The translations under genes were made by a program, and so were the position numbers. From the NCBI GenBank assembly GCA_024169445.1, contig JALKFA010000001.1, forward strand, positions 1,178,001 to 1,242,000: a DNA stretch of 64,000 nucleotides. The letters run 5' to 3'. Under the pieces are notes generated by a model. That model was given only the letters and a program-made list of their open reading frames with translations, was not told where the DNA came from and did no database searches. Source of the stretch: Buttiauxella agrestis ATCC 33320. Lineage in GTDB: Bacteria; Pseudomonadota; Gammaproteobacteria; Enterobacterales; Enterobacteriaceae. Numbering within the stretch: the stretch's first letter is position 1; every line of letters begins with the position of its first letter. Positions 8,425 through 19,226 of this stretch are shown one piece after another.

Positions 8425-9621
8425 CTACGGATTAGGATTATTTTGCAGAGTTAACAACAGGCCATCGCGACGCATGGTCGCGGCTTCCTCAGGTTGATGC
8501 AGCCTGTCCAGGCAATCAGCCAGCCAGGCGTAATCAAACGCATCAGGGCGTTGTTTAATGGCTTCGCGGAAGGCCTCGCATGCTGGCTGCCACTCACCGT
8601 GCTTCATCAGCAACTGGCCGAGAGTGCTGTACAACAACGGACGATCGCCTTGCGTTTTAATCTGCTGGCGAAGGGCTTTCTCGAGTTGCTCTGGGTTTCC
8701 AGATTTCAAACGCGGCATCAGTAACACCAGGCGTTCGTCAAACTGGCGTTTCAGGCCATCGAGAATGATTTCCTGCGCGGCGTCATGATCGTCACATTCA
8801 ATCAGATGCTCTGCCATAGCGACTTGCAACACTGTCTCGTGGCGCGTTTTACGGCTTTGGTTTTTCCACCAGCTTTTCAGACCATCGTTACCTTGGTCTG
8901 CCATTGCCTGATCCATCAACCCAATCCATGCCTGGCGCTGAAGCTCTGCACGATGGGCTTCATCACTCACCTGAACTTTGTTCATTGCCGGTAAAATATC
9001 AAGCAGCGAGCCCCATGCTCCGGTACGGACATAGGCCATTTCAGCCAGACGCAGAACTTCCGGATGACGCGGAGCGGTTTCCAGCAATTTATCTACACCA
9101 TGACGCGCCGCGTGATTCTCGTTACGAGCCAGTTGCAGGCGCACGCGAGTAATTTCTACCGGTAATTGATCGTGGTCTGCCAGTTCAGCTGCACGTTCTA
9201 GATGCTGATTTGCCCGGACTTCATCACCGCGCTGTTGTGCCGCTTCGGCTGCCAGCAAATAGTTCACCACTGGTTGTTCCGCATGATCGGCATTTTTCAG
9301 CATCAGCTTCTCAACCTGCTGGTAATCGCCTTCTGCCAGTTTCAGCAATGCCGCTTTGGTTTGCTTACGCGCACGGCTGCTTTTACGCCCTACGAACCAG
9401 CCACGAGTACGGGCACCGGTGCGGAAAACACGACGCAGCACCCATTCAATGGCAAACAGCACAACCAGACTTAAGATCAGAATGATCACCAGACCTGTGA
9501 CGCTGGTTTCCACGTTGTAATTATCTGTCTGGATCAGCACATAACCCTGATGGCCCGCCAGCATTGGCCCGAGCACGATCCCGGCGATCAACAGCAGAAA
9601 GAGTAATAAGACTTTAATCAT
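8425..9621 (-). CDS. hemY: HemY, TPR membrane protein of the hem operon
   Basis: HemY is an inner-membrane protein of the enterobacterial hemCDXY operon. The N-terminus has two hydrophobic segments (about residues 3-23 and 40-62) followed by a basic stretch and a long helical region of tetratricopeptide type, facing the cytoplasm. Length 398 matches E. coli. It is not the Bacillus-type protoporphyrinogen oxidase also called HemY. In E. coli it is linked to heme homeostasis, but its exact role is not established. It starts 2 bases after hemX. Confidence 0.93.
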   Translation of the reverse strand: MIKVLLLFLLLIAGIVLGPMLAGHQGYVLIQTDNYNVETSVTGLVIILILSLVVLFAIEWVLRRVFRTGARTRGWFVGRKSSRARKQTKAALLKLAEGDYQQVEKLMLKNADHAEQPVVNYLLAAEAAQQRGDEVRANQHLERAAELADHDQLPVEITRVRLQLARNENHAARHGVDKLLETAPRHPEVLRLAEMAYVRTGAWGSLLDILPAMNKVQVSDEAHRAELQRQAWIGLMDQAMADQGNDGLKSWWKNQSRKTRHETVLQVAMAEHLIECDDHDAAQEIILDGLKRQFDERLVLLMPRLKSGNPEQLEKALRQQIKTQGDRPLLYSTLGQLLMKHGEWQPACEAFREAIKQRPDAFDYAWLADCLDRLHQPEEAATMRRDGLLLTLQNNPNP

Positions 9622-9623
9622 GC

Positions 9624-10805
9624 TTATTCTCCTTGAGTGGGTGCGGGAACCGGTGCAGGCGCGGGTTCAACTGGGGCAGGGGATGCCGTGCTGGCTGCGG
9701 GCTGGGCGAGTAAATTGCGTACCCGAGTCTGCATCAGCTTTTCCAACAGCGGCTGGCTTTCCAGCGTTTGCGGCACATCCATATTGATGCTTTGCTGGCT
9801 CAAAGAATCCAGTTCATCAAGGAACGACTTGGTGACGCTGTCATTGGTATCGTAATAAGCCCGAACCCATGTGGAGACATTCTCCAGCGATTGCTTATAG
9901 GTTTCATCCTGATGACGTGGAACAGCTTGCGCAGCAACCAGCAGACGTGAGCGGATATTCTCACGCAGATAAACATCCTGATTTGGTGCCAGCAGTGGCA
10001 CCGCCGTTTCATCGCGACGGCGGATAGTAATGAAGCTATCCATAAAGTTGTGCCAGCTTTTTGCCAGGTTTTGACGCCATTCCGTGACAGTGCTTGAGAG
10101 CTCGTTACCGTCAGAGTCCATCGGCGTGTCATCGGTATTATTATCCGCAAGACGCAGGTTATCGACTTGATTAGATAGCTGATTTAGCTTGAGGATAATC
10201 CCGTCGTAATCCACCTGAGTAATCGCGGACAACGCAGAAATATCATCCGTTAGCGCACGGCGAGCAGCCAGCACGCTCGGGTCATTCATATCCGCAAGGC
10301 TGGCATCTGCACTTTTCAGAAGTGCTGCCGCGGTGGTGACATCCTGATCGCTCCACAGTTTTCGCCCTGCCAATTTCACCAGGAAATCGGACTGCGCTAG
10401 CAACCAGGTTTTCGCATCACTCCCGGAAATGGTCGCCACTTTTTGCTGCACTTCCTCAAGCTCACGCGCCAGATTCGCTTGTTGGCGATTCGACTCTTCG
10501 AGAGCAGACGCTTGCTGCTTGATAGTGGTTTCCAGCGTGGATTGCTGCTGTTCTTGCTGCTTTTGCAAGGCGATTAATTGTGTTGCCAGCGCATCGGTAT
10601 TGGCAGTTTGCGCCGCCGACTGATGCTTGCCATAACTGTAAAGACCGCCACCTAACGCCAGCGCAATAGCAATGGCGATAGCACCCAGCGCAATTCCGGC
10701 AATACCACTACGATTTTTTTGTGGTGGTTGTTCTGGAAGCGGTGCGCTTTCCAGCCCTGGTTTGGTCTCTTCAACCATGGCGGAGTTAGTCTGTTGTTCC
10801 GTCAT
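9624..10805 (-). CDS. hemX: HemX, membrane protein of the hem operon
   Basis: HemX is 393 residues from the ATG at 10805 ([13 protein letters not shown]), the E. coli length; an in-frame extension upstream into hemD is rejected. After a charged proline-rich N-terminus there is one membrane segment ([27 protein letters not shown]), then a glutamine- and glutamate-rich coiled coil (about residues 75-135) and a periplasmic domain. The tail is proline/alanine-rich. It is often labelled uroporphyrinogen-III methyltransferase, but I see no SAM-binding methyltransferase motifs. Second-last gene of hemCDXY. Confidence 0.92.
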   Translation of the reverse strand: MTEQQTNSAMVEETKPGLESAPLPEQPPQKNRSGIAGIALGAIAIAIALALGGGLYSYGKHQSAAQTANTDALATQLIALQKQQEQQQSTLETTIKQQASALEESNRQQANLARELEEVQQKVATISGSDAKTWLLAQSDFLVKLAGRKLWSDQDVTTAAALLKSADASLADMNDPSVLAARRALTDDISALSAITQVDYDGIILKLNQLSNQVDNLRLADNNTDDTPMDSDGNELSSTVTEWRQNLAKSWHNFMDSFITIRRRDETAVPLLAPNQDVYLRENIRSRLLVAAQAVPRHQDETYKQSLENVSTWVRAYYDTNDSVTKSFLDELDSLSQQSINMDVPQTLESQPLLEKLMQTRVRNLLAQPAASTASPAPVEPAPAPVPAPTQGE

Positions 10806-10827
10806 TGTGGCGTCCCATGTTATTGAT

Positions 10828-11568
10828 TTATTGTAACGCGCGAAGCAGCGCATCATTGTCTGCGTTATCGGCGACCCGAATATCCTGCCAGCCCAGATCC
10901 CGGGCAAGGTCTGCCAGACGCTCACTAACAACTAATAGTTGGCAGTGTAGTAACCAGTTTTTTCGATACCATTCGGGAACGAGAGCATAAAGCTGTTGTA
11001 GCATTTCACCACTCGTCACGACCAGCGTTGAAACTCCACGTTCGCGCCAGCGAAAGGCTTCTTCCGTTCCGTCATAAATTCTGGCATTTCTTTGATAACA
11101 TTCGCAGAAAGTGACTTCTGCACCGCGCGCTGTCAGCGTTTCGCCTAACAGTTCACGGCCACCATTGCCGCGTAAAATGAGTGCACGTTTACCAGCAATA
11201 TTCTGTAATTCAGGTAATTGTAGCAAGACTTCCGTTGTTTCCCTGTCTTGCGGATAGCGAACCGGCAAATGGCTCACGGTATGAAACGCTAACGCAGTGG
11301 TGCGCCCAATAGCAAACCAGGCAAGATTTGCAGGCCATGGCATACCATTTTGGCTTAATTGCGGCTGGGCGTACTGTATGACGTGTTGTGATAACACGAA
11401 CACCAGATCGCCTGTGGACAGGCTCGCTAGCATAGACGGCAGTTTGTCCAACTGCCGACCAGGGGAAAACTCGATGAGAGGGAAGCTATACGCCACCTGC
11501 CCCAGTGCGCGCAGTCTGCTCACTAACTCGTCCCCTGCTGGGGAAGGGCGGGTGACAAGGATCGTCAT
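10828..11568 (-). CDS. hemD: Uroporphyrinogen-III synthase HemD
   Basis: HemD closes hydroxymethylbilane to uroporphyrinogen III with inversion of ring D, the last step shared by heme, siroheme and cobalamin synthesis. The protein is 246 residues and starts [15 protein letters not shown], the typical N-terminal strand of the two-domain fold. Sequence is poorly conserved in this family, so identity rests on length, N-terminus and context. The start overlaps the hemC stop by 4 bases. Confidence 0.94.
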   Translation of the reverse strand: MTILVTRPSPAGDELVSRLRALGQVAYSFPLIEFSPGRQLDKLPSMLASLSTGDLVFVLSQHVIQYAQPQLSQNGMPWPANLAWFAIGRTTALAFHTVSHLPVRYPQDRETTEVLLQLPELQNIAGKRALILRGNGGRELLGETLTARGAEVTFCECYQRNARIYDGTEEAFRWRERGVSTLVVTSGEMLQQLYALVPEWYRKNWLLHCQLLVVSERLADLARDLGWQDIRVADNADNDALLRALQ

Positions 11569-12506
11569 GCCGGGGCATCTCCGTCATAAACCGCGGCCAG
11601 AATTTCACGGGCTCCTTTATCAAGGAGTTCTTCCGCAAGAGAAATTCCCATCACTTCGGCCTCTTCTGGTTTACCACGGCGCTCACCACGAACCAGGATT
11701 GAGCCGTCTGGTGCGCCCACTAATGCTCGCAGCCAGAGCTCACCGTTAATCAACTCGGCATAACTGCCGATTGGTACCTGGCATCCGCCCTCAAGACGCA
11801 TGTTCATGGCTCGTTCTGCGCTGACGCGAATCGCGGTTTCTTCATGATTCAGCGACTCAAGTAACTCTTGAGTGCGTATGTCGTCAAGACGGCACTCGAT
11901 TCCTACTGCCCCCTGACCCACAGCAGGCAGGGAAACTTCTGCTGGCAAGGCGTAGCGAATACGTGATTGCAGCCCCAGTCGATTAAGCCCGGCAACCGCA
12001 AGAATAATTGCATCGTAGTCACCGTTATCGAGCTTGCCCAAACGAGTCCCGACATTGCCGCGTAATGAGCGAATGACCAGGTCCGGGCGGCGCTCAGCAA
12101 TCTGGCACTGGCGGCGGAGGCTGGAAGTGCCGACTACGCTGCCAGCAGGCAGAGAGTCGAGGTCGGTGAAATTATTGGAAACAAAAGCATCACGCGGATC
12201 ATCGCGCTCGCAAATGGTCACCAGACCCAGGCCTTCAGGAAACTCGACTGGCACATCTTTCATGGAATGTACTGCGATATCCGCGCGCCCTTCAAGGAGT
12301 GCAAGTTCTAACTCTTTGACAAACAATCCCTTGCCACCTACTTTCGCTAGCGGTGTATCAAGAATGATGTCGCCACGCGTAACCATTGGCACCAGTTCAA
12401 CCGTGAGCTGGGGATGGTTCGCCTCGAGGCGTTGTTTGACATAATGTGCTTGCCAGAGTGCTAATGGACTTTGGCGGGTGGCAATTCTTAATACATTGTC
12501 TAACAT
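11565..12506 (-). CDS. hemC: Porphobilinogen deaminase (hydroxymethylbilane synthase) HemC
   Basis: HemC joins four porphobilinogens into hydroxymethylbilane in the cytoplasm. The 313-residue length is that of E. coli. The dipyrromethane cofactor attaches to Cys242, seen in EGGCQVPIG. The N-terminus [14 protein letters not shown] and the KDVPVEFP region, with the catalytic aspartate loop of the family, are present. First gene of hemCDXY, divergent from cyaA. The shared 281-base region (12507-12787) holds the cyaA control sites and, on the minus strand, the hemC promoter, which I could not place with confidence. Confidence 0.97.
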   Translation of the reverse strand: MLDNVLRIATRQSPLALWQAHYVKQRLEANHPQLTVELVPMVTRGDIILDTPLAKVGGKGLFVKELELALLEGRADIAVHSMKDVPVEFPEGLGLVTICERDDPRDAFVSNNFTDLDSLPAGSVVGTSSLRRQCQIAERRPDLVIRSLRGNVGTRLGKLDNGDYDAIILAVAGLNRLGLQSRIRYALPAEVSLPAVGQGAVGIECRLDDIRTQELLESLNHEETAIRVSAERAMNMRLEGGCQVPIGSYAELINGELWLRALVGAPDGSILVRGERRGKPEEAEVMGISLAEELLDKGAREILAAVYDGDAPA

Positions 12507-12678
12507 TGCTAGTTACCGTAATTATCGTCCCTGACCATCCTACCACTCTTCACAGAAGACTGTCAGTTTCAACGGTTTTGCGGAAAAGAGGGACGTCTTT
12601 CGTATTATGGAATATAAAGCAGGGAGCCGGTAAGGAACTTGGCGCGTAGCGCATCTTTCTTTACGGTCAACCAGCAAG

Positions 12679-12696
12679 GTGTTAAATTGATCACGT
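12679..12696 (+). promoter_or_regulatory. CRP site upstream of cyaA
   Basis: TGTTA-N6-TCACG within GGTGTTAAATTGATCACG matches the CRP consensus TGTGA-N6-TCACA in 8 of 10 bases. It is the same sequence as the CRP site in the E. coli cyaA promoter, where cAMP-CRP represses adenylate cyclase. Confidence 0.8.
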
Positions 12697-12722
12697 TTCC
12701 AGCAATTCTTTGCCTTGTCGTT

Positions 12723-12728
12723 TATAAT
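12723..12728 (+). promoter_or_regulatory. Perfect -10 element of a cyaA promoter
   Basis: TATAAT lies 60 bases before the cyaA start codon. No good -35 hexamer is found 16-18 bases upstream; the CRP site ends 26 bases before it. Downstream, AACCGGGAAACGGGTTTTTT (12738-12757) could form a short bulged stem followed by T residues. Confidence 0.55.
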
Positions 12729-12787
12729 AGAGGCAACAACCGGGAAACGGGTTTTTTCGAAATACTGAAACCATCAGGCGATATGTC

Positions 12788-15340
12788 TTGTACCTCTATA
12801 TTGAGACTCTTAAACAGAGACTGGATGCCATTAACCAACTGCGTGTAGATCGCGCACTTGCTGCCATGGGGCCTGCTTTTCAACAGGTCTACAGTCTTCT
12901 GCCAACATTGCTACATTATCATCACCCGCTGATGCCAGGTTACCTTGAGGGTAACGTTCCACACGGCATTTGCATTTACACGCCTGATGAAACCCAACGC
13001 CACTACCTCAACGAACTCGAATTGATGCGCGGTATGCCGCCGCAGAAAACCGAATCTGGCGAATTACCGATCACTGGCCTCTATTCAATGGGCAGCACAT
13101 CGTCCGTTGGGCAAAGCTGTTCTTCCGATCTGGATATTTGGGTTTGTCACCAGTCATGGCTCGATAACGACGAGCGCCAGTTGCTGCAACGTAAATGTAG
13201 CGTACTGGAAAGCTGGGCCGCCTCTTTAGGCGTTGAAGTCAGCTTCTTCCTGATTGACGAAAACCGCTTCCGCCACAACGAAAGTGGTAGCCTGGGCGGC
13301 GAAGACTGTGGTTCAACACAACACATCTTGTTGCTTGATGAATTCTACCGCACCGCAGTGCGCCTGGCCGGGAAACGTATTCTCTGGAGTATGGTTCCGG
13401 GTGATGAAGAAGATCATTACGACGATTACGTGATGAGCCTCTACTCGCAGGGTGTGCTCACGCCAAACGAGTGGCTCGATCTCGGTGGTTTAAGCACCCT
13501 TTCGGCCGAAGAGTACTTTGGTGCCAGCCTGTGGCAGCTTTATAAAAGTATCGACTCCCCTTATAAAGCGGTGCTGAAAACACTGTTGCTGGAAGCTTAT
13601 TCTTGGGAATACCCGAACACTCGTTTATTGGCAAAAGACATTAAGCAGCGTTTGCATGATGGCGAGATAGTCTCCTTTGGGCTTGATCCTTACTGCATGA
13701 TGCTGGAGCGTGTGACTCACTACCTCACGCAAATAGAAGATACCGCACGTCTGGATTTAGTTCGCCGTTGCTTCTATCTCAAAGTGTGCGAAAAACTTTC
13801 CCGTGAACGCGCCTGCGTAGGCTGGCGTCGTGAAGTCTTGAGCCAACTGGTCAAAGACTGGGGTTGGGACGAGCCACGTCTGGCGATGCTGGATAACCGC
13901 GCTAACTGGAAAATTGACCAGGTTCGGGATGCACACAACGAGTTGCTTGATGCGATGATGCAAAGCTATCGCAACCTGATTCGTTTCGCGCGCCGTAATA
14001 ACCTGAGCGTCAGCGCAAGCCCGCAAGATATCGGGGTGTTGACCCGTAAATTGTATGCCGCGTTTGAAGCGCTGCCAGGCAAAGTCACGCTGGTTAACCC
14101 GCAGATCTCCCCTGATTTGTCAGAACCGAACCTGACCTTTATTCATGTGCCGCCAGGCCGTGCTAACCGTTCAGGCTGGTATCTCTACAACCGTGCACCA
14201 AACATGGATTCCATCGTCAGCCATCAACCGCTGGAATATAACCGTTATCTTAATAAGCTGGTGGCCTGGGCCTACTTTAATGGCCTGCTGACTTCCCGCA
14301 CCCGTCTGTTTATTAAGGGCAACGGTATTTGCGATTTGCCAAAACTTCAGGAAATGGTGGCTGACGTTTCGCACCACTTCCCGTTGCGTTTGCCTGCGCC
14401 AAGCGCGAAAGCGTTGTACAGCCCATGTGAAATTCGCCATCTGGCAATTATTGTGAACCTCGAATACGACCCGACGGCGGCATTCCGCAACCAGGTCGTG
14501 CATTTCGATTTCCGTAAGCTGGATGTGTTCAGTTTCGGGCAGCAGCAGCAGTGCCTGGTGGGCAGCGTTGACTTGCTTTATCGCAACTCCTGGAATGAAG
14601 TGCGTACCCTGCATTTTAACGGTGAGCAATCGATGATTGAGGCGCTGAAAACCATTCTGGGCAAAATGCACCAGGATGCTGCGCCACCAGATAGCGTGGA
14701 AGTATTCTGCTATAGCCAGCATCTGCGTGGGCTTATTCGCACGCGTGTTCAGCAACTGGTTTCGGAATGCATCGACTTCCGTTTATCGAGCACTCGCCAG
14801 GAGCCTGGGCGCTTTAAAGCGCTGCGTATTTCTGGCCAAACGTGGGGGCTGTTCTTCGAGCGCCTGAGCGTTTCAGTGCAAAAACTGGAGAATGCAGTCG
14901 AATTCTACGGCGCGATTTCGCACAACAAACTTCATGGCCTGTCAGTGCAGGTTGAAACCAACCAGGTTCAGCTACCGTCAGTGGTCGATGGGTTTGCCAG
15001 TGAAGGGATCATTCAGTTCTTCTTTGAAGAAGCGAGTGAGGACCACGGCTTCAATATCTATATTCTTGATGAAAGTAACCGCGCAGAGGTTTACCACCAC
15101 TGCGAAGGAAGCAAAGAAGATTTAGTGCGTGACGTGAGCCGTTTCTACTCTTCGTCACACGATCGCTTTACCTATGGTTCAAGCTTTATCAACTTCAACT
15201 TGCCGCAGTTCTATCAGATTGTGAAAGTAGAGGGGCGCTCGCAGGTTATTCCGTTCCGCAACCAGGCTATTACAGCAGCGACGCCAGCTAATCATGACGA
15301 CAGCAATACGCCGCTGCTTCAGCAGTACAGCAACAGCTAG
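12788..15340 (+). CDS. cyaA: Adenylate cyclase CyaA (class I, TTG start)
   Basis: CyaA makes cAMP from ATP, the signal for CRP and catabolite control, and is stimulated by phosphorylated EIIA-Glc. The 850-residue protein has the class I catalytic N-terminal half with [18 protein letters not shown] (about residues 103-120), whose Ser and Asp residues match the nucleotidyltransferase-type active site. The C-terminal half is the regulatory part. I chose the TTG start at 12788 because the N-terminus [28 protein letters not shown] then matches E. coli, where the UUG start is known to limit synthesis. Its stop codon overlaps that of convergent cyaY. Confidence 0.97.
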   Translation: MYLYIETLKQRLDAINQLRVDRALAAMGPAFQQVYSLLPTLLHYHHPLMPGYLEGNVPHGICIYTPDETQRHYLNELELMRGMPPQKTESGELPITGLYSMGSTSSVGQSCSSDLDIWVCHQSWLDNDERQLLQRKCSVLESWAASLGVEVSFFLIDENRFRHNESGSLGGEDCGSTQHILLLDEFYRTAVRLAGKRILWSMVPGDEEDHYDDYVMSLYSQGVLTPNEWLDLGGLSTLSAEEYFGASLWQLYKSIDSPYKAVLKTLLLEAYSWEYPNTRLLAKDIKQRLHDGEIVSFGLDPYCMMLERVTHYLTQIEDTARLDLVRRCFYLKVCEKLSRERACVGWRREVLSQLVKDWGWDEPRLAMLDNRANWKIDQVRDAHNELLDAMMQSYRNLIRFARRNNLSVSASPQDIGVLTRKLYAAFEALPGKVTLVNPQISPDLSEPNLTFIHVPPGRANRSGWYLYNRAPNMDSIVSHQPLEYNRYLNKLVAWAYFNGLLTSRTRLFIKGNGICDLPKLQEMVADVSHHFPLRLPAPSAKALYSPCEIRHLAIIVNLEYDPTAAFRNQVVHFDFRKLDVFSFGQQQQCLVGSVDLLYRNSWNEVRTLHFNGEQSMIEALKTILGKMHQDAAPPDSVEVFCYSQHLRGLIRTRVQQLVSECIDFRLSSTRQEPGRFKALRISGQTWGLFFERLSVSVQKLENAVEFYGAISHNKLHGLSVQVETNQVQLPSVVDGFASEGIIQFFFEEASEDHGFNIYILDESNRAEVYHHCEGSKEDLVRDVSRFYSSSHDRFTYGSSFINFNLPQFYQIVKVEGRSQVIPFRNQAITAATPANHDDSNTPLLQQYSNS

Positions 15341-15657
15341 CTAAAACTCACAGGCTCGCCCGCTTGCTGCGTGCAAGCTTCTTCCAGCAACGCCCAAAAT
15401 TCAGCGCCGCTGCGATCGCAAATCCACTTATCGCCCTGCAAATTAAAATGGTAACCGCCGTTTTTGGTTGCCAGCCAGACCTGATGCAAAGGCTCCTGGC
15501 GATTAATAATAATCTTGCTGCGGTTCTCAAAACTCAGGCTCAGTACGCCACCGTTGATTTCACAGTCAATATCGCTGTCACCATCCCAGTCATCCAGGCG
15601 TTCTTCGATTGTTGACCACAGACCGTCGGCCAGGCGATGAAATTCACTGTCATTCAT
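15337..15657 (-). CDS. cyaY: Frataxin-like iron-binding protein CyaY
   Basis: CyaY is the bacterial frataxin that binds iron and modulates IscS-dependent Fe-S cluster assembly. The 106-residue protein has the acidic first helix ([30 protein letters not shown]) and the beta-sheet signature [32 protein letters not shown] in slightly varied form. It converges on cyaA, with the two stop codons sharing CTAG. Confidence 0.96.
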   Translation of the reverse strand: MNDSEFHRLADGLWSTIEERLDDWDGDSDIDCEINGGVLSLSFENRSKIIINRQEPLHQVWLATKNGGYHFNLQGDKWICDRSGAEFWALLEEACTQQAGEPVSFS

Positions 15658-15782
15658 ATCTGTTTCTCAGTTGTTCGTCTTCACGGCAGTATAGCAACAG
15701 TCGCGAAGAGAAAAGAGTATTGCTTTTCAGGGATCACCTGCGATGATAGAAGGCAGAATATTGGATTACAGGCATCTCAATA

Positions 15783-15989
15783 ATGAAGAAAATTTTCTGC
15801 CCACTGGCATTTATGCTGGCACTTTTCAGTCTTTCTGGCTGCGGTCTTAAAGGTCCTCTGTACTTTCCACCTGCCGATGGCACAACCAAACCCACGAGCC
15901 AGGTCACTCCTGTAAAACAGCAGCAACCGGCGACCCCAGACCGAAATAACCGTGGTACGGATAACGCACCGACTCAGGTTGCCTACTAG
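15783..15989 (+). CDS. lptM: Small lipoprotein LptM (YifL)
   Basis: A 68-residue lipoprotein with a classic signal peptide (MKKIFCPLAFMLALFSLSGC) and lipobox LSGC. The mature protein begins CGLKGPLYFPP, the conserved LptM segment. In E. coli LptM binds the LptDE translocon and promotes its oxidative maturation at the outer membrane. The remainder is a proline- and threonine-rich tail. It lies directly before dapF, as in E. coli. Confidence 0.93.
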   Translation: MKKIFCPLAFMLALFSLSGCGLKGPLYFPPADGTTKPTSQVTPVKQQQPATPDRNNRGTDNAPTQVAY

Positions 15990-16027
15990 CAAACTATTGA
16001 TAAGTAGCCGCGTATATGGAGCAGAAG

Positions 16028-16852
16028 ATGCAGTTTTCGAAGATGCATGGCCTCGGTAATGACTTTATGGTCGTCGACGCGGTGACTCAAAACGTCTATT
16101 TCTCCCCGGAGCTGATTCGCCGTCTGGCTGACAGGCATTTGGGAGTAGGGTTTGATCAGTTGCTAGTGGTTGAACCGCCTTATGATCCTGATCTCGATTT
16201 CCATTACCGTATTTTCAATGCCGATGGCAGCGAAGTTTCCCAATGTGGTAATGGTGCACGTTGTTTCGCGCGATTTGTGCGCCTGAAAGGGTTGACTAAC
16301 AAACGCGATATTCGCGTCAGCACCGCCAATGGCCGCATGGTTCTCAGTGTGACTGAAGACGAACTGGTGTGCGTAAATATGGGTGAGCCGAATTTCGAAC
16401 CCTCTGCCGTACCGTTCCGCGCAAACAAAGCAGAAAAGACCTATATTATGCGTGCTGCCGAACAAACCATTATGTGCGGCGTCGTATCGATGGGTAACCC
16501 GCATTGCGTTATTCAAGTCGATGATGTGACGACAGCGGCCGTGGAAACTCTGGGGCCAGTGATGGAAAACCATGAACGTTTCCCGGAGCGAGCGAACATC
16601 GGTTTTATGCAGGTTGTCACCAAAGAACATATCCGCCTGCGTGTGTATGAACGTGGTGCCGGAGAAACACAAGCTTGTGGCAGTGGCGCTTGCGGCGCAG
16701 TTGCTGTGGGTATCTTGCAAGGAATACTTGCGGAACAGGTTCGCGTAGAGCTGCCTGGTGGCCGTCTTGATATCGCCTGGAAAGGGCCGGGAACTCCGCT
16801 GTTTATGACCGGTCCGGCGGCCCACGTCTATGATGGATTTATACATCTATGA
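16028..16852 (+). CDS. dapF: Diaminopimelate epimerase DapF
   Basis: DapF interconverts LL- and meso-diaminopimelate for lysine and peptidoglycan synthesis, without a cofactor. The two catalytic cysteines are Cys73 (SQCGNGARC) and Cys217 ([11 protein letters not shown]). The start at 16028 ([13 protein letters not shown]) gives the E. coli length of 274 and follows a GGAG ribosome-binding site by a normal distance; the ATG at 16016 is less likely. It overlaps yigA by 4 bases and begins the dapF-yigA-xerC-yigB cluster. Confidence 0.97.
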   Translation: MQFSKMHGLGNDFMVVDAVTQNVYFSPELIRRLADRHLGVGFDQLLVVEPPYDPDLDFHYRIFNADGSEVSQCGNGARCFARFVRLKGLTNKRDIRVSTANGRMVLSVTEDELVCVNMGEPNFEPSAVPFRANKAEKTYIMRAAEQTIMCGVVSMGNPHCVIQVDDVTTAAVETLGPVMENHERFPERANIGFMQVVTKEHIRLRVYERGAGETQACGSGACGAVAVGILQGILAEQVRVELPGGRLDIAWKGPGTPLFMTGPAAHVYDGFIHL

Positions 16853-17553
16853 AGAACGCCGAGGAACAGCAAGAAGCCGTACTGGAACTGGATGACCGTA
16901 TGGTGGCGGAATATCTGCTGCGTCATCCTGATTTCTTTATTCGGAACGCTCAGCATGTAGAACAAATGCAGGTGCCACACCCGGTTCGTGGCACCGTTTC
17001 GTTGGTTGAATGGCATATGGCGCGTAGCCGTAACCACATCAATTTTCTTGAGGAAAACATGACCCTGCTGATGGAGCAGGCGAGTGCCAACGAAGGGCTG
17101 TTTTACCGCTTACTGAAGTTGCAAGGCCGGCTGGCCTCCGCCACCAGTTTGCAGGAAATGTTGAATCGTCTGCACCGTTGGGCGCGTGAAATGGGCCTCG
17201 CGGGCGCAAATGTGCGTCTTTTTGCCGATCGCTGGCGGATTGGTGCCCCTTCTGATTTCACTCACCTGGCGCTGAATCGACAGGCTTTCGAGCCGTTGCG
17301 TATTCAGCGTCTGGGCGACAGGCAACATTATCTCGGGCCGCTAAATGGCCCTGAATTACTGGTTGTTTTACCGCAGGCTAAAGCTATCGGTTCGGTTGCT
17401 GTTTCTTTGATGGGCAGCGATGCGGATTTAGGCGTGCTGGTTTTCAGTAGTCGCGATCCTCAACATTATCAGGATGGACAAGGTACACAACTCCTTCATG
17501 AACTGGCGCTGATGTTGCCAGACTTGCTGGAGCGCTGGGTCGAACGAGTATGA
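16849..17553 (+). CDS. yigA: DUF484 family protein YigA
   Basis: A 234-residue cytoplasmic protein of family DUF484, of unknown function. The N-terminal helical part ([12 protein letters not shown]) is the family hallmark, followed by a GAF-like C-terminal fold with [12 protein letters not shown]. It overlaps dapF and xerC by 4 bases each, so the cluster is translationally coupled. Confidence 0.93.
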   Translation: MKNAEEQQEAVLELDDRMVAEYLLRHPDFFIRNAQHVEQMQVPHPVRGTVSLVEWHMARSRNHINFLEENMTLLMEQASANEGLFYRLLKLQGRLASATSLQEMLNRLHRWAREMGLAGANVRLFADRWRIGAPSDFTHLALNRQAFEPLRIQRLGDRQHYLGPLNGPELLVVLPQAKAIGSVAVSLMGSDADLGVLVFSSRDPQHYQDGQGTQLLHELALMLPDLLERWVERV

Positions 17554-18455
17554 CGGCCTCTCCGCTGCAATTTTTAGTCGATGGTTTCCTGCGCTACCTG
17601 AAAGTAGAGCGCCAGTTAAGCCCGCTGACACTTCTCAATTATGGCCGCCAGCTCAGTGCAATAATCGCTCTGGCGGGCGAGATGAAAATGAGTACCTGGC
17701 AACAGTGTGACGCCGCAGCGGTGCGTTCAATCACGGTTCGCAGCCGCAAGGCTGGCCTCGGCCCATCAAGCCTCGCATTACGTCTTTCCGCACTGCGCAG
17801 TTTCTTCGACTGGTGTGTCAGCCAGGGCGAACTCAAAGCCAATCCCGCAAAAGGGATAACCACGCCGAAAGCTGGCCGCCATCTACCCAAAAATATCGAT
17901 GTTGATGACGTTAGCCGTCTGCTGGATATCGATATCAACGATCCGCTTGCGGTGCGTGACCGCGCCATGCTGGAAGTGATGTACGGCGCGGGTCTGCGTC
18001 TTTCAGAGTTGGTTAATATGGATTGTCGCCATATCGACCTCACCACGGGCGAAGTCTGGGTGATTGGTAAAGGCAGCAAAGAACGACGCGTGCCGGTGGG
18101 GAAATCCGCTGTTAGCTGGGTTGAGCACTGGCTCGATCTGCGCGAGCTTTTTGGCCCGGACGACGACGCGCTATTTCTCTCTAAACAAGGGAAGCGTATC
18201 TCGACGCGCAACGTCCAGAAACGCTTTAGCGAGTGGGGAATAAAACAGGGGCTGAACAGCCACGTGCATCCGCACAAACTGCGTCATTCGTTCGCCACGC
18301 ATATGCTGGAATCCAGTGGGGATTTGCGTGGTGTGCAGGAATTATTGGGCCACGCCAACCTTTCGACCACACAAATCTATACCCATCTCGACTTCCAGCA
18401 CTTAGCCACAGTGTATGATGCTGCGCATCCACGCGCTAAACGAGGGAAATCGTAA
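17550..18455 (+). CDS. xerC: Tyrosine recombinase XerC
   Basis: XerC with XerD resolves chromosome dimers at dif and plasmid multimers at cer-type sites, controlled by FtsK. The 301-residue protein has the SAM-like DNA-binding N-terminal domain (about 10-95) and the catalytic domain with the R-K-H-R-H-Y set: arginine in GAGLRLSEL, lysine in [23 protein letters not shown] and the nucleophile Tyr277 in QIYTH. It is 3 residues longer than in E. coli. It overlaps yigB by one base. Confidence 0.97.
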   Translation: MTASPLQFLVDGFLRYLKVERQLSPLTLLNYGRQLSAIIALAGEMKMSTWQQCDAAAVRSITVRSRKAGLGPSSLALRLSALRSFFDWCVSQGELKANPAKGITTPKAGRHLPKNIDVDDVSRLLDIDINDPLAVRDRAMLEVMYGAGLRLSELVNMDCRHIDLTTGEVWVIGKGSKERRVPVGKSAVSWVEHWLDLRELFGPDDDALFLSKQGKRISTRNVQKRFSEWGIKQGLNSHVHPHKLRHSFATHMLESSGDLRGVQELLGHANLSTTQIYTHLDFQHLATVYDAAHPRAKRGKS

Positions 18456-19171
18456 TGCACTTTTATCGCCCGTTAGGGACTATTGCCGCGCTCACATTTG
18501 ATCTCGACGACACGTTGTACGACAACCGCGCGGTGATTGAACGTACCGAACGTGAATCAATGAGCTTTGTGCAGAATTACCATCCAAAGCTTAACCATCT
18601 TCAACGCCCTGATTTTTTGCGCATCCGTCATGCGCTGCGGCTTGCAGAGCCGGATATTTATCACGATGTGACCGAATGGCGCCGCCGTGCAGTTGAACAA
18701 GCCATGCTGGACGCGGGCTTGTCAGCAGATGAAGCTGCCGCTGGCGCACTGGCTTGTATGGCGAATTTCGCCCACTGGCGCAGCCAAATCGACGTACCGC
18801 AAGAAACGCACGATACATTAGCGAAACTCGCTGAAAAGTGGCCGCTGGTGGCGATCACCAACGGTAACGCCGAACCGCATCTTTTTGGTCTCGATCATTA
18901 CTTTAAGTTTGTGTTACGCGCTGGCCCACATGGCCGCTCCAAACCATTTAACGACATGTATCACCTGGCGGCAGAGAAGCTGGATGTGCCGCTTGCTCAT
19001 ATTCTGCATGTTGGCGATGACCTGACGACAGATGTCGCCGGAGCCGTTCGTTGCGGGATGCAGGCGTGCTGGATAAACCTGCGTGATGGCGACCTGATGC
19101 AGATAGATGACAGCCGCTTATTACCACATCTGGAAATTTCGCAGTTGGCATCCCTCACCGCGCTGATATAA
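18455..19171 (+). CDS. yigB: HAD-superfamily phosphatase YigB
   Basis: A 238-residue haloacid dehalogenase phosphatase. Motif I is FDLDDTLYD (about residues 15-23), motif II AITNGN, and motif [19 protein letters not shown]. In E. coli YigB hydrolyses FMN and 5-amino-6-(5-phosphoribitylamino)uracil, linking it to riboflavin synthesis. It closes the dapF-xerC cluster. The LexA site of uvrD lies 10 bases after its stop. Confidence 0.94.
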   Translation: MHFYRPLGTIAALTFDLDDTLYDNRAVIERTERESMSFVQNYHPKLNHLQRPDFLRIRHALRLAEPDIYHDVTEWRRRAVEQAMLDAGLSADEAAAGALACMANFAHWRSQIDVPQETHDTLAKLAEKWPLVAITNGNAEPHLFGLDHYFKFVLRAGPHGRSKPFNDMYHLAAEKLDVPLAHILHVGDDLTTDVAGAVRCGMQACWINLRDGDLMQIDDSRLLPHLEISQLASLTALI

Positions 19172-19180
19172 TCAACAAGT

Positions 19181-19196
19181 CTGTATAAAATTCCAG
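19181..19196 (+). promoter_or_regulatory. LexA (SOS) box of uvrD
   Basis: CTGTATAAAATTCCAG fits CTGT-N8-CCAG, the same one-off variant of CTGT-N8-ACAG seen at E. coli uvrD (CTGTATATATACCCAG). It lies 31 bases before the start codon, between yigB and uvrD. Confidence 0.85.
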
Positions 19197-19226
19197 TATA
19201 TTTTTATCTCCTCAACGGCGGTGCCA

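Noticed and set aside
9624-10931. HemX as uroporphyrinogen-III C-methyltransferase, and its longer start at 10931
   Set aside because: No SAM-methyltransferase motif is visible; the protein is a one-helix membrane protein with a coiled coil. The longer start would run into hemD, and the shorter one gives the E. coli length.
14171-14755. 194-codon open frame antisense to cyaA
   Set aside because: It lies wholly inside the conserved cyaA coding region and mirrors its codon use; the protein shows no domain and no ribosome-binding site.
16163-16846. 227-codon open frame antisense to dapF
   Set aside because: Shadow of dapF, which has both catalytic cysteines and the expected length.
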